NCBI GenBank assembly: GCA_025937955.1
Contig: JAICQI010000451.1
Coordinates: 1 to 5,312, forward strand
Direction of reading: 5' to 3'
DNA length: 5,312 nt
DNA from: Pyrinomonadaceae bacterium
Lineage (GTDB): Bacteria > Acidobacteriota > Blastocatellia > Pyrinomonadales > Pyrinomonadaceae
The translations under genes and the position numbers were made by a program. Positions 1-5,312 of this stretch are shown one piece after another. Numbering within the stretch: the first letter of the stretch is position 1; each line of letters starts with the position of its first letter. A model generated the notes under the pieces. It was given only the letters and a program-made list of their open reading frames with translations. It searched no databases and was not told where the DNA came from.

Positions 1-40
1 CGGCGTCAAGCCGCCGCACTCCACGGAGACGCCCGATACA
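1..40. other. Window-edge leader with small inverted repeats
   Basis: These bases precede the DmpA-type gene. GGCGTC at 2-7 is the inverse of GACGCC at 28-33, and CTCC at 19-22 is the inverse of GGAG at 25-28, so the stretch could fold. The reverse strand (TGTA..GGGCG..CTCCGTGG) loosely resembles the palindromic repeat at the other end of the window. Forward frames 1 and 3 are open from the edge and stop at 46-48 and 42-44. Either could be the tail of an upstream gene overlapping the next start, for example by ATGA, but about 15 codons are too few to identify anything. GGAGA at 25-29 is the only purine-rich stretch that could serve the start at 41, at an 11-base spacing that is longer than ideal. 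Confidence 0.25.
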
Positions 41-1219
41 ATGAATAGACCTATTCTGACTCTTGTTTTTGTAATTATGGTTCTACTCAGTAGCTCTACG
101 GGTACCTCACAAAACAGACCGCGCGCGCGTGAGCTTGGAGTTTCGGTTGGCGTGATACCCACGGGAACGCTCAACGCGATCACGGATGTCGAAGGAGTGC
201 TCGTCGGCCACACGACCGTAATCCGTGGTGACAACGTCCGCACCGGTGTCACTGCAATCCTGCCGCATGGCGGCAACTTGTTTCGTGAAAAGGTTCCGGG
301 CGCGGTTTTCGTCGGTAACGGCTTCGGCAAGCTCGCAGGCTCAACTCAGGTCAATGAACTGGGCGAGATCGAAACACCAATCCTGCTGACGTCAACCTTG
401 AGCGTTCCTCGTGTCGCTGACTTTGTGATGGACTACATGCTCTCGCTGCCAGGCAACGAAGACGTCCAGTCGATCAATCCCCTCGTAGCGGAAACCAACG
501 ACGGCTACCTCAATGATATTCGCGGCCGTCACATCTCACGCGACGACGTGTTCGCCGCTATTAAAGGCGCGAAAAGCGGCTCAGTCACGGAAGGCTCCGT
601 CGGCGCCGGAACCGGAACAATCGCGTTTGGCTTCAAAGGCGGCATTGGCACGTCCTCGCGCAAGCTGCCACAGCGGCTCGGTGGTTACACGGTCGGCGTT
701 TTGGTCCAGACAAACTTCGGCGGCGTCCTGACCATCAACGGCGCCCCCGTCGGACGTGAGTTGGGCCGCTATTATTTAAAGGACGAGCTCACCGACAAAG
801 ATCGTCAACAAAACAACCCCGATGGCTCAGTTATCATCGTGATCGCGACTGACGCGCCGCTCGACGCCCGTAACCTGAACCGCATGGCCGCCCGCGCCAT
901 GATGGGTCTCGCGCGGACCGGAGCATCTGCAAGCAACGGCAGTGGAGATTACGCTATCGCTTTTTCAACCGCTCCCGACGTTCGTCTCAAAACGCTCAGC
1001 CAAAACGAACGAAATACGCCCCGCAATCTCAGAAGTCTCGCCAACGACGCCACGTCGCCACTGTTCCTCGCCGTTATCGAGGCCACTGAAGAAGCCGTCT
1101 ACAACTCGCTTTTCAAGGCCACGACGACCAGCGGCAGAGGTCGGACCGTGGAAGCGTTGCCCTTGGACCGTACAGTCGAGATCCTTCGAAAGCATGGTCT
1201 AATTCTGCCTTCAAACTAG
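41..1219 (+). CDS. Exported DmpA/P1-family (S58) aminopeptidase
   Basis: This is an N-terminal nucleophile hydrolase of the DmpA/BapA type (L-aminopeptidase, D-esterase or beta-peptidyl aminopeptidase), which removes N-terminal residues from short peptides or amides. Residues 1-24 look like a Sec signal peptide: a short start with R3, a hydrophobic run at 5-16, then a polar SSSTGTSQ stretch. The mature enzyme is therefore probably periplasmic or secreted. The family fold starts near residue 30 (ITDVEGVLVGHTT at 47-59). ETNDGYLND (151-159, with the Tyr expected to help catalysis), the glycine-rich GSVGAGTG (185-192) and VQTNFG (222-227, oxyanion Asn) follow. DGSVIIVIATDAP (261-273) matches the family's self-cleavage site, so the precursor should split between G262 and S263, making S263 the nucleophile. 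The resulting ~130-residue beta chain matches DmpA. SNGSGD (298-303) is the conserved beta-chain motif. ATG 41 is chosen because the signal peptide begins there, although the frame stays open to the window edge. No promoter is visible. Substrate choice (L-amino acid, D-amino acid or beta-peptide) cannot be read from sequence. Confidence 0.93.
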   Translation: MNRPILTLVFVIMVLLSSSTGTSQNRPRARELGVSVGVIPTGTLNAITDVEGVLVGHTTVIRGDNVRTGVTAILPHGGNLFREKVPGAVFVGNGFGKLAGSTQVNELGEIETPILLTSTLSVPRVADFVMDYMLSLPGNEDVQSINPLVAETNDGYLNDIRGRHISRDDVFAAIKGAKSGSVTEGSVGAGTGTIAFGFKGGIGTSSRKLPQRLGGYTVGVLVQTNFGGVLTINGAPVGRELGRYYLKDELTDKDRQQNNPDGSVIIVIATDAPLDARNLNRMAARAMMGLARTGASASNGSGDYAIAFSTAPDVRLKTLSQNERNTPRNLRSLANDATSPLFLAVIEATEEAVYNSLFKATTTSGRGRTVEALPLDRTVEILRKHGLILPSN

Positions 1220-1279
1220 CCCGCACTATCACGACAAGTTCACGGTGGTCTAACCTTTTCATATTGAAGAGAAAACTGT

Positions 1280-1308
1280 TTGACACTCCGTTAGTCGCTG
1301 CATAGAAT
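1280..1308 (+). promoter_or_regulatory. Sigma-70 promoter of the small GntR-type gene
   Basis: TTGACA at 1280-1285 is a perfect -35 box. TAGAAT at 1303-1308 matches 5 of 6 bases of the -10 consensus, with an ideal 17-base spacer. Transcription would start near 1315, giving a leader of about 40 bases before the start codon at 1356. It is the best promoter match I found in the window and means the small regulator need not depend on read-through from the peptidase gene. I found no clear operator palindrome around it. The remainder of the 1220-1355 gap shows no convincing terminator or other feature. Confidence 0.75.
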
Positions 1309-1355
1309 CCGTATCGAACCCCCAAAATCTAAACTCATGTTGAAGGGAGTTAACG

Positions 1356-1682
1356 ATGGCTACCAGACTCAATGTTCGTGTCAACCGAAAACGACCGGAG
1401 TCGATGACCCGGCAGATTCGGGAACAACTCAATGATCTGATTGAAGCAGGAGAGTTGGCCGTGGGAAGCTTGCTCCCAAGCGAACGTGAGCTTGCCAATA
1501 ATTTGAAGGTCGCGCGCAATGTTGTTCGCGGCGCTTACGAGCAGCTCATGGACGCGGGAAAGTTAAGGAGCGAGGGCCGCAAAGGCAGATCGGTCAGCGG
1601 CGGTCGTAGTAGTGGGACCAAGAGTGGCGGGACCAAGAAGAAGTCGAGCAAGACGTCGAAGAGCAAATCGCGCAAGAAGTAG
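1356..1682 (+). CDS. Mini GntR-type winged-helix protein with Lys/Ser-rich tail
   Basis: This is a probable DNA-binding regulator of 108 residues. Residues 12-80 form a GntR-type winged helix: helix 1 around SMTRQIREQLNDLIEAGEL (16-34), the family signature LLPSERELANNL (39-50), recognition helix KVARNVVRGAYEQLMDAG (51-68) and a wing GKLRSEGRKGRSV (68-80). GntR proteins normally continue into an effector domain (FadR, HutC, MocR), and even the short YtrA type adds two helices. Here there is only a 28-residue tail (81-108) of 9 Lys, 2 Arg, 9 Ser, 5 Gly and 3 Thr, with no acidic or hydrophobic residue, reminiscent of histone H1-like tails. Ligand sensing is therefore unlikely. The tail may add nonspecific DNA affinity, or the protein may have a more architectural role; both are inference. 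AAGGGAG at 1343-1349, six bases before ATG 1356, fixes the start. An ATG at 1337 is out of frame. A dedicated strong promoter lies upstream. The target genes are unknown; autoregulation or control of the flanking peptidase is possible but not shown. Confidence 0.85.
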   Translation: MATRLNVRVNRKRPESMTRQIREQLNDLIEAGELAVGSLLPSERELANNLKVARNVVRGAYEQLMDAGKLRSEGRKGRSVSGGRSSGTKSGGTKKKSSKTSKSKSRKK

Positions 1683-1691
1683 TTTGTTCCT

Positions 1692-1725
1692 CGTGTTCGA
1701 GTGCTTCCCCCTCTTGCACAGCACG
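1692..1725. terminator. Weak hairpin between convergent genes
   Basis: The 50 bases between the ends of the GntR-type gene and the acyltransferase gene can form a nested imperfect hairpin. CGTG (1692-1695) pairs with CACG (1722-1725), and GTGC (1701-1704) with GCAC (1716-1719). It could end transcription from both sides, but there is no following T-run on either strand and the stem is short, so this is a guess from position. Confidence 0.2.
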
Positions 1726-1732
1726 CCTGCAA

Positions 1733-3076
1733 TTATTCACTGGCAATCGGAGTTTCTTTGCCGAGCGCGACAATCTCATTTCGTATCGCATTTCGCTCCG
1801 CCAGCAGTCTGACAAAAAACCGTCTTCTTACCAGGAAAAACGTCAATACACGCACTCCGGCGATCGACTTGTCCAGCTCTTCGAAGAAGACGATCGCCGC
1901 ATAACCTGCAAACGGAATTACCACGAGCACAAGCACCGCGGCTATCCAGCCGAAATATAAGTAACTCAGCACCGCCAGTACGATCCAGGTGAGCGGAAAC
2001 AGCAGCATCGCCGAGATGATCTTGACTGTCGAGATCACGTCGTCTGAATCTCGCGAGATTCTGGTGGCAAGGAAGCCGCCGAGTTTGTAGGCGGGGTAGT
2101 GCGCGAGTGTGCCGATGACTGCTGGTCCAAGCATTAGTAAGAATAGGAGCGATCTCCGAACGATACTCACAAACACTTTCAACGTAGAGCCGGGCGGCGA
2201 TAGTTCATCCGGATCGACGCCCGCCTGGTTCAACTCTTCTTCGAAACGAATCATTCTTAGCTCGAGCCGGCGCAATCGCTCAGGTTGGAGCTGCTGCAAC
2301 ACCGAATACGCCCTGATGAATCGCTGCTGCAAACGCAACTCGTCTTTCAGGCTTTCGCCGGAACCGTCGTACGAAGCCGAAGAGAAGATTCGTTCGGCGC
2401 GCGCGGTTGTCTGTAACTCTTCTTCGTGCCTGGCGTCGAGAATCACTTCGCGCAATGCCTTTTCGATACGTGCAGACAGCTGGCGGACGGCTTCGTGCGG
2501 TGGGGTGCCGTCCGGTTCGAGTGTCACCGGCTCCACGTCGATTGGGTTTCCGAAATACAGCAGGGCGTCGCTGCGGAAGCTCGTTTTCGACGTGTAATAG
2601 AGTCCGGCAGGAACGATTTTCAGATTCGAGACTTCGCCGGTGGAGACCGCCGCAAGAGAGATACGCGCGGCGCCGGTTTTGATCGGTCGCAGGCCAGGCT
2701 CGTCATGCGAAACGCCTTCCGGACAGATGCCAATAGTTCCGCCGCGAGCCAGGAGCTTTCGCGCTGCGATAAATGTCTCCTGGTTTTTCGAAACGTCTTG
2801 GCCCTCATCCTGTCGTCGATAGACCGGCAGTGAATCCATTTTTTTAACCAGGTAACCGATAAAGGGCATGCGAAACAGCGGCGCCTTTGCCAGGAACGAG
2901 ACGCGCCGCGGCGCCAGGCACAGCAGAAACACCGGATCGACCAGGGCGTTGGGATGGTTGAGTACGAAAATTACCGGCGTATCAGTGGGAACGTGTTCGA
3001 GACCTGTGACTTCGATACGCTGAAAGTAGATCCTCAGCGCGAGTCTCACGAGGGCGACAATGATGCGGCGAATCAT
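1733..3076 (-). CDS. PlsC-like glycerolipid acyltransferase with C-terminal membrane region
   Basis: This is a lysophospholipid/glycerol-phosphate acyltransferase (PlsC superfamily), transferring an acyl chain to a glycerol-phosphate or lysophosphatidate acceptor at the inner membrane in phospholipid synthesis. The four family blocks are in order. NHPNALVD (40-47) carries the catalytic H41 and D47, DSLPVYR (81-87) is block II, CPEGVSH (118-124) is block III with E120 and G121, and IVPAG (154-158) is block IV. Block I is HX5D rather than the HX4D usual in PlsC; that spacing is known from fungal Gpt2/Sct1-type glycerol-3-phosphate/dihydroxyacetone-phosphate acyltransferases and some bacterial relatives. 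The protein has 447 residues against roughly 240 for plain PlsC. The extra part holds a charged, probably helical region (about 192-285) and hydrophobic segments near 305-323, 353-374 and 376-397, consistent with membrane anchoring. The N-terminus MIRRIIVALVRLALRIYF looks like an amphipathic membrane-binding helix and supports the start. No Shine-Dalgarno sequence precedes it, and the start codon lies at the edge of a repeat. The exact acceptor is uncertain. Confidence 0.88.
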   Translation of the reverse strand: MIRRIIVALVRLALRIYFQRIEVTGLEHVPTDTPVIFVLNHPNALVDPVFLLCLAPRRVSFLAKAPLFRMPFIGYLVKKMDSLPVYRRQDEGQDVSKNQETFIAARKLLARGGTIGICPEGVSHDEPGLRPIKTGAARISLAAVSTGEVSNLKIVPAGLYYTSKTSFRSDALLYFGNPIDVEPVTLEPDGTPPHEAVRQLSARIEKALREVILDARHEEELQTTARAERIFSSASYDGSGESLKDELRLQQRFIRAYSVLQQLQPERLRRLELRMIRFEEELNQAGVDPDELSPPGSTLKVFVSIVRRSLLFLLMLGPAVIGTLAHYPAYKLGGFLATRISRDSDDVISTVKIISAMLLFPLTWIVLAVLSYLYFGWIAAVLVLVVIPFAGYAAIVFFEELDKSIAGVRVLTFFLVRRRFFVRLLAERNAIRNEIVALGKETPIASE

Positions 3077-3129
3077 CTGTCTGATCTGTGAAAATCCACG
3101 GACTGTCTTTGATCTGTGTTCATCTGTGG
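3075..3129. repeat. Degenerate ATCTGTG short-repeat cluster
   Basis: ATCTGT(G) occurs at 3075, 3084, 3112 and 3122, the last as ATCTGTGG. ATCCACGGA at 3094-3102 is an inverted variant (TCCGTGGAT). Runs of this kind (ATCTGTG-TT-CATCTGTGG) are, from memory, scattered between genes in several bacterial phyla; I cannot check this here. The first unit overlaps the start codon of the minus-strand acyltransferase, and the third abuts the -35 box of the plus-strand promoter. Confidence 0.6.
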
Positions 3130-3137
3130 CTCATAAT
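3109..3137 (+). promoter_or_regulatory. Candidate promoter of the S9 peptidase gene
   Basis: TTGATC at 3109-3114 (4 of 6 bases of the -35 consensus) is followed after 17 bases by CATAAT at 3132-3137 (5 of 6 of the -10 consensus). Transcription would begin near 3144, about 43 bases before the start codon at 3187. The -35 box lies partly in a copy of the ATCTGTG repeat. Confidence 0.5.
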
Positions 3138-3162
3138 ACTCACGCTTTCCCAAATGATTCAA
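3133..3162 (-). promoter_or_regulatory. Candidate promoter of the acyltransferase gene
   Basis: Read on the minus strand, TTGAAT (3162-3157, 4 of 6) is followed after 18 bases by TATTAT (3138-3133, 5 of 6). Transcription would start near 3126, giving a leader of about 50 bases that contains most of the ATCTGTG repeat. Its -10 box shares five bases with the -10 box of the divergent promoter. Confidence 0.45.
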
Positions 3163-3186
3163 AATCCTTTTGCTTGAGGAAAATCC

Positions 3187-5244
3187 ATGAAGCGTTTTGT
3201 TGTCTTACTTCCCATTCTGTTCCTTCTTCTTTGTCCGCTGGTCGCCGCCCAAAACCGGACTTACACCATCGAAGCCCTGCTCAGAGTTCGACGCGTCGCC
3301 GATCCACAAATCTCGCCCGACGGCAAACGTGTCGCGTTCACGATCGGCGACGTCAACTACGAAGCCAACCGCATTGTGACGCAAATCTACACGACTTCGC
3401 TCGAGGGCGGCAGCATCAAGCAGTTGACCTCTGGTGATAGCTCTTCATCGTCCCCGCGCTGGTCGCCGGACGGTAAAAAGATCGCTTTCACCACTGGCAG
3501 CCAGGTTTGGGTAATGGACAGCGATGGTGACAACAAAGAGCAGGTCACAAAGATCTCAACTGGCGCTGCGGCGCCGGTGTGGTCGCCGGACGGAAAGTGG
3601 ATCGCGTTTACGTCAGACGTCTATCCCGACTGTGACAAGGACGAGTGTAACAAGCAGCGCGACGAGCGAGCCGAGAGTAGCAAAGTCAAAGCTCACATCG
3701 TCACGCGACTGCTCTACAAGCATTGGGACGAGTGGCGCGACGTGAAACGCACGCACGTTTTCGTGGTCTCGAGCAAAGGTGGCACCGCACGGGATATGAC
3801 TACCGGCGACTTCGATTCGCCGCCGTACGCAGCCGCGTCGGGTGTCGATTTCGCCTTCTCGCCCGACTCAACCGAGCTCGCATACCTGCGCAATCCCGAC
3901 AAAGTCGAAGCGATTTCAACCAATAGCGACATCTTTGTGATGCCGCTCGCGGGCGGACCGGCGAAGAACATTACGATTCGAAACAGAGGCTACGACGTTG
4001 GTCCGGTCTACACACGCGACGGCAAGTTCATCCTGTATCGGTCGCAGGCCACTGCCGGTTTTGAAGCCGATCGCTGGCGTTTGATGGCTTACAACCGTGC
4101 CACGGGGGCCAGTGTTGAGCTGACGAAGGGTTTCGATCAGCAGGTCGACGAGCTGGTGCTTTCACCGGATGGAAACACGATTTACTTCACTGCCGGTGAA
4201 CGAGGTAAGAGTCCGATCTTCCGTATTCCGATCGGCGGCGGCGTGCCGCAGAAGGTCGTCGGAAATGTTTTTGCGAGCAGCCTTCGCGTCACACCTGACG
4301 GCAAAGCGTTTGTGTTCTCATCGAGCTCGATGGCGTCACCGGCGGAGATCTATACGTCGAACGCGGATGGTAGTGGGTTGACGGCGTTGACTTCGGTGAA
4401 TGCCGAGTTGATGCGCCGGTACAATTTGAAACCTGCGGAAGAGGTTGAATGGACCGGAGCGATGGGCAAGAAGATTCACGGTTTTATCGTGAAGCCGACC
4501 AACTTCGATCCGAGCAAGAAGTATCCGCTCGCGGTGTTGATTCACGGTGGACCACAAAGCGCGTGGAACGACAATTGGGGCTTTCGTTGGAACCCGCAGG
4601 TGTTTGCAAATGCGGGTTACGTTGCGTTCATGCCGAATCCGCGTGGCTCGACCGGCTATGGTCAGCAGTTTGTAAATGAGATTAGTGGCGACTGGGGTGG
4701 GAAGGTCTACGTGGACCTGATGAACGGTATCGCGGATGTTCTGCGTCGCAACTCGTTTATCGATCGCAATCGCATTGGCGCGGCGGGCGCGAGTTATGGC
4801 GGCTACATGGTCAACTGGATCCTCGGCCACAACAACGATCCGCGCTTCCGCTTCAAGGTGCTCGTCTCGCACGACGGTGTTTACAACCTCGAGAGCATGT
4901 ACGGCACCACGGAAGAGCTCTGGTTTCCGGAGTGGGAGTTCAAAGGCACAGCATGGTCCAACCCGGCGCTGTACACCCGCTGGTCACCACACAAATTCGT
5001 ACAGAATTTCAACACGCCCATCCTGATCGTTCACGGCGAGCTCGACTACCGCGTACCCATCAGCGAAGGGATGCAGTTATTCACGGCCGTACAGCGCAGA
5101 GGCATCGACTCCAAGATGTTGATCTTCCCCGACGAGGGCCACTGGGTCCTCAAACCCCAAAACTCCCAGCTCTGGTTCCACACCGTGCTCGACTGGCTGG
5201 ACAAATATTTACAGCCAACATCCACTACGAGTAGCAGAAATTAG
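3187..5244 (+). CDS. Exported S9 (prolyl oligopeptidase family) peptidase, DPP5-like
   Basis: This is a serine peptidase of the dipeptidyl/acylaminoacyl-peptidase type, cleaving short peptides from the N-terminus. Residues 1-21 form a clear Sec signal peptide (K2, R3, hydrophobic 4-19, cleavage probably after VAA), so it acts outside the cytoplasm. C16 is not in a proper lipobox. Residues 25-415 form a beta-propeller with seven SPDG-like blade motifs near 43, 93, 133, 225, 277, 326 and 369; the fifth (TRDG) and seventh (TPDG) are variants. Residues 418-675 are the alpha/beta-hydrolase domain: HGGP (453-456, oxyanion region), PRGSTGYG (485-492), nucleophile S536 in GASYGGYM, D620 in HGELDYRVP and H652 in DEGHW, giving a complete triad. 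The length of 685 is typical. A charged insert at 146-190 with C149 and C154, then KHWDEWRD, resembles DPP5-type enzymes, which is why I favour DPP5; acylaminoacyl peptidase is the alternative. GAGGA at 3176-3180, six bases before ATG 3187, supports the start. Fourteen identical bases at 3460-3473 and 3580-3593 mark blades exactly 40 codons apart. Confidence 0.95.
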   Translation: MKRFVVLLPILFLLLCPLVAAQNRTYTIEALLRVRRVADPQISPDGKRVAFTIGDVNYEANRIVTQIYTTSLEGGSIKQLTSGDSSSSSPRWSPDGKKIAFTTGSQVWVMDSDGDNKEQVTKISTGAAAPVWSPDGKWIAFTSDVYPDCDKDECNKQRDERAESSKVKAHIVTRLLYKHWDEWRDVKRTHVFVVSSKGGTARDMTTGDFDSPPYAAASGVDFAFSPDSTELAYLRNPDKVEAISTNSDIFVMPLAGGPAKNITIRNRGYDVGPVYTRDGKFILYRSQATAGFEADRWRLMAYNRATGASVELTKGFDQQVDELVLSPDGNTIYFTAGERGKSPIFRIPIGGGVPQKVVGNVFASSLRVTPDGKAFVFSSSSMASPAEIYTSNADGSGLTALTSVNAELMRRYNLKPAEEVEWTGAMGKKIHGFIVKPTNFDPSKKYPLAVLIHGGPQSAWNDNWGFRWNPQVFANAGYVAFMPNPRGSTGYGQQFVNEISGDWGGKVYVDLMNGIADVLRRNSFIDRNRIGAAGASYGGYMVNWILGHNNDPRFRFKVLVSHDGVYNLESMYGTTEELWFPEWEFKGTAWSNPALYTRWSPHKFVQNFNTPILIVHGELDYRVPISEGMQLFTAVQRRGIDSKMLIFPDEGHWVLKPQNSQLWFHTVLDWLDKYLQPTSTTSSRN

Positions 5245-5254
5245 AGAAGAGCGA

Positions 5255-5312
5255 TTGTAGGGGCGGCACTCCGTGGCCGCCCGTTTCACGCCAACTCGAA
5301 CGACGGGCGGCC
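5255..5312. repeat. GC-rich palindromic intergenic repeat, cut by window end
   Basis: The stretch starts with TTGTAGGGGCGGC shortly after the S9 peptidase stop codon. GGGCGGC (5261-5267) and GCCGCCC (5276-5282) can form a 7-pair hairpin with an 8-base loop. GGCCGCCCGT (5275-5284) is also the exact inverse of ACGGGCGGCC (5303-5312), around an 18-base centre. The pattern suggests a long inverted repeat whose right arm would continue as the inverse of the left arm past the window. This is REP- or MITE-like in style. It might also act as a transcription stop for the peptidase gene, but no T-run follows the hairpin. Confidence 0.6.

Noticed and set aside
1220..1260. Terminator after the DmpA-type gene
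   Set aside because: Only a TTTT run and a 3-base inverted pair (GTT/AAC) are present; there is no stable stem.
1337..1435. Small open frame from ATG 1337 overlapping the GntR-type gene start
   Set aside because: It is out of frame with the regulator, has no ribosome-binding site of its own, and encodes about 32 residues with no resemblance to anything known.
2109..2597. 162-codon open frame on the plus strand inside the acyltransferase gene
   Set aside because: It is Ser/Arg-rich and antisense to conserved acyltransferase coding sequence, with no initiation signal.
3232..3237. Cysteine at residue 16 of the S9 peptidase as a lipoprotein site
   Set aside because: The preceding residues are Leu-Leu-Leu, not the Ala/Gly needed just before a lipobox Cys; a normal signal peptidase I site after VAA fits better.
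4336..4872. 178-codon open frame on the minus strand inside the S9 peptidase gene
   Set aside because: It lies wholly opposite the catalytic domain, has no ribosome-binding site or recognisable domain, and its Arg/Ala/Val-rich make-up is what GC-rich antisense frames give.
1..5312. Novel defence, phage or mobile system
   Set aside because: All four genes belong to common housekeeping or peptidase families, and no nuclease, recombinase, toxin, reverse transcriptase or array is visible.

Overview
The window carries four genes of ordinary bacterial families plus some repeat and promoter DNA. Moderately high GC, Sec-type signal peptides on two peptidases, a membrane-bound PlsC-type acyltransferase and dispersed palindromic repeats between genes suggest a free-living, probably Gram-negative bacterium. 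Acidobacteriota or a similar soil lineage is my best guess, from the gene style and repeat style only; no marker gene fixes the taxonomy.

Layout. Positions 41-1219 (+) encode an exported DmpA-type (family S58/P1) aminopeptidase. Positions 1356-1682 (+) encode a very small GntR-type winged-helix protein. It has its own near-consensus sigma-70 promoter and a Lys/Ser tail in place of an effector domain. Positions 1733-3076 (-) encode a glycerolipid acyltransferase with a C-terminal membrane region, convergent with the GntR gene. Positions 3187-5244 (+) encode an exported S9 prolyl-oligopeptidase-family peptidase with a propeller and an alpha/beta-hydrolase domain, divergent from the acyltransferase. 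The 110-base divergent spacer holds copies of a short ATCTGTG-type repeat and two back-to-back promoter candidates whose -10 boxes overlap. The last ~58 bases are one arm and the centre of a GC-rich palindromic repeat cut by the window edge.

How the genes relate. The two exported peptidases would fit peptide scavenging outside the cytoplasm: S9 enzymes release di- or tripeptides or acyl-amino acids, and DmpA-type enzymes remove N-terminal residues. They are not in one operon, so a joint pathway is inference. The acyltransferase acts in phospholipid synthesis and has no obvious functional tie to its neighbours. I see no CRISPR array, tRNA, rRNA, transposase, phage gene or defence system. The most unusual items are the tailed mini-GntR protein, the HX5D acyltransferase motif and the repeat-embedded divergent promoter region.
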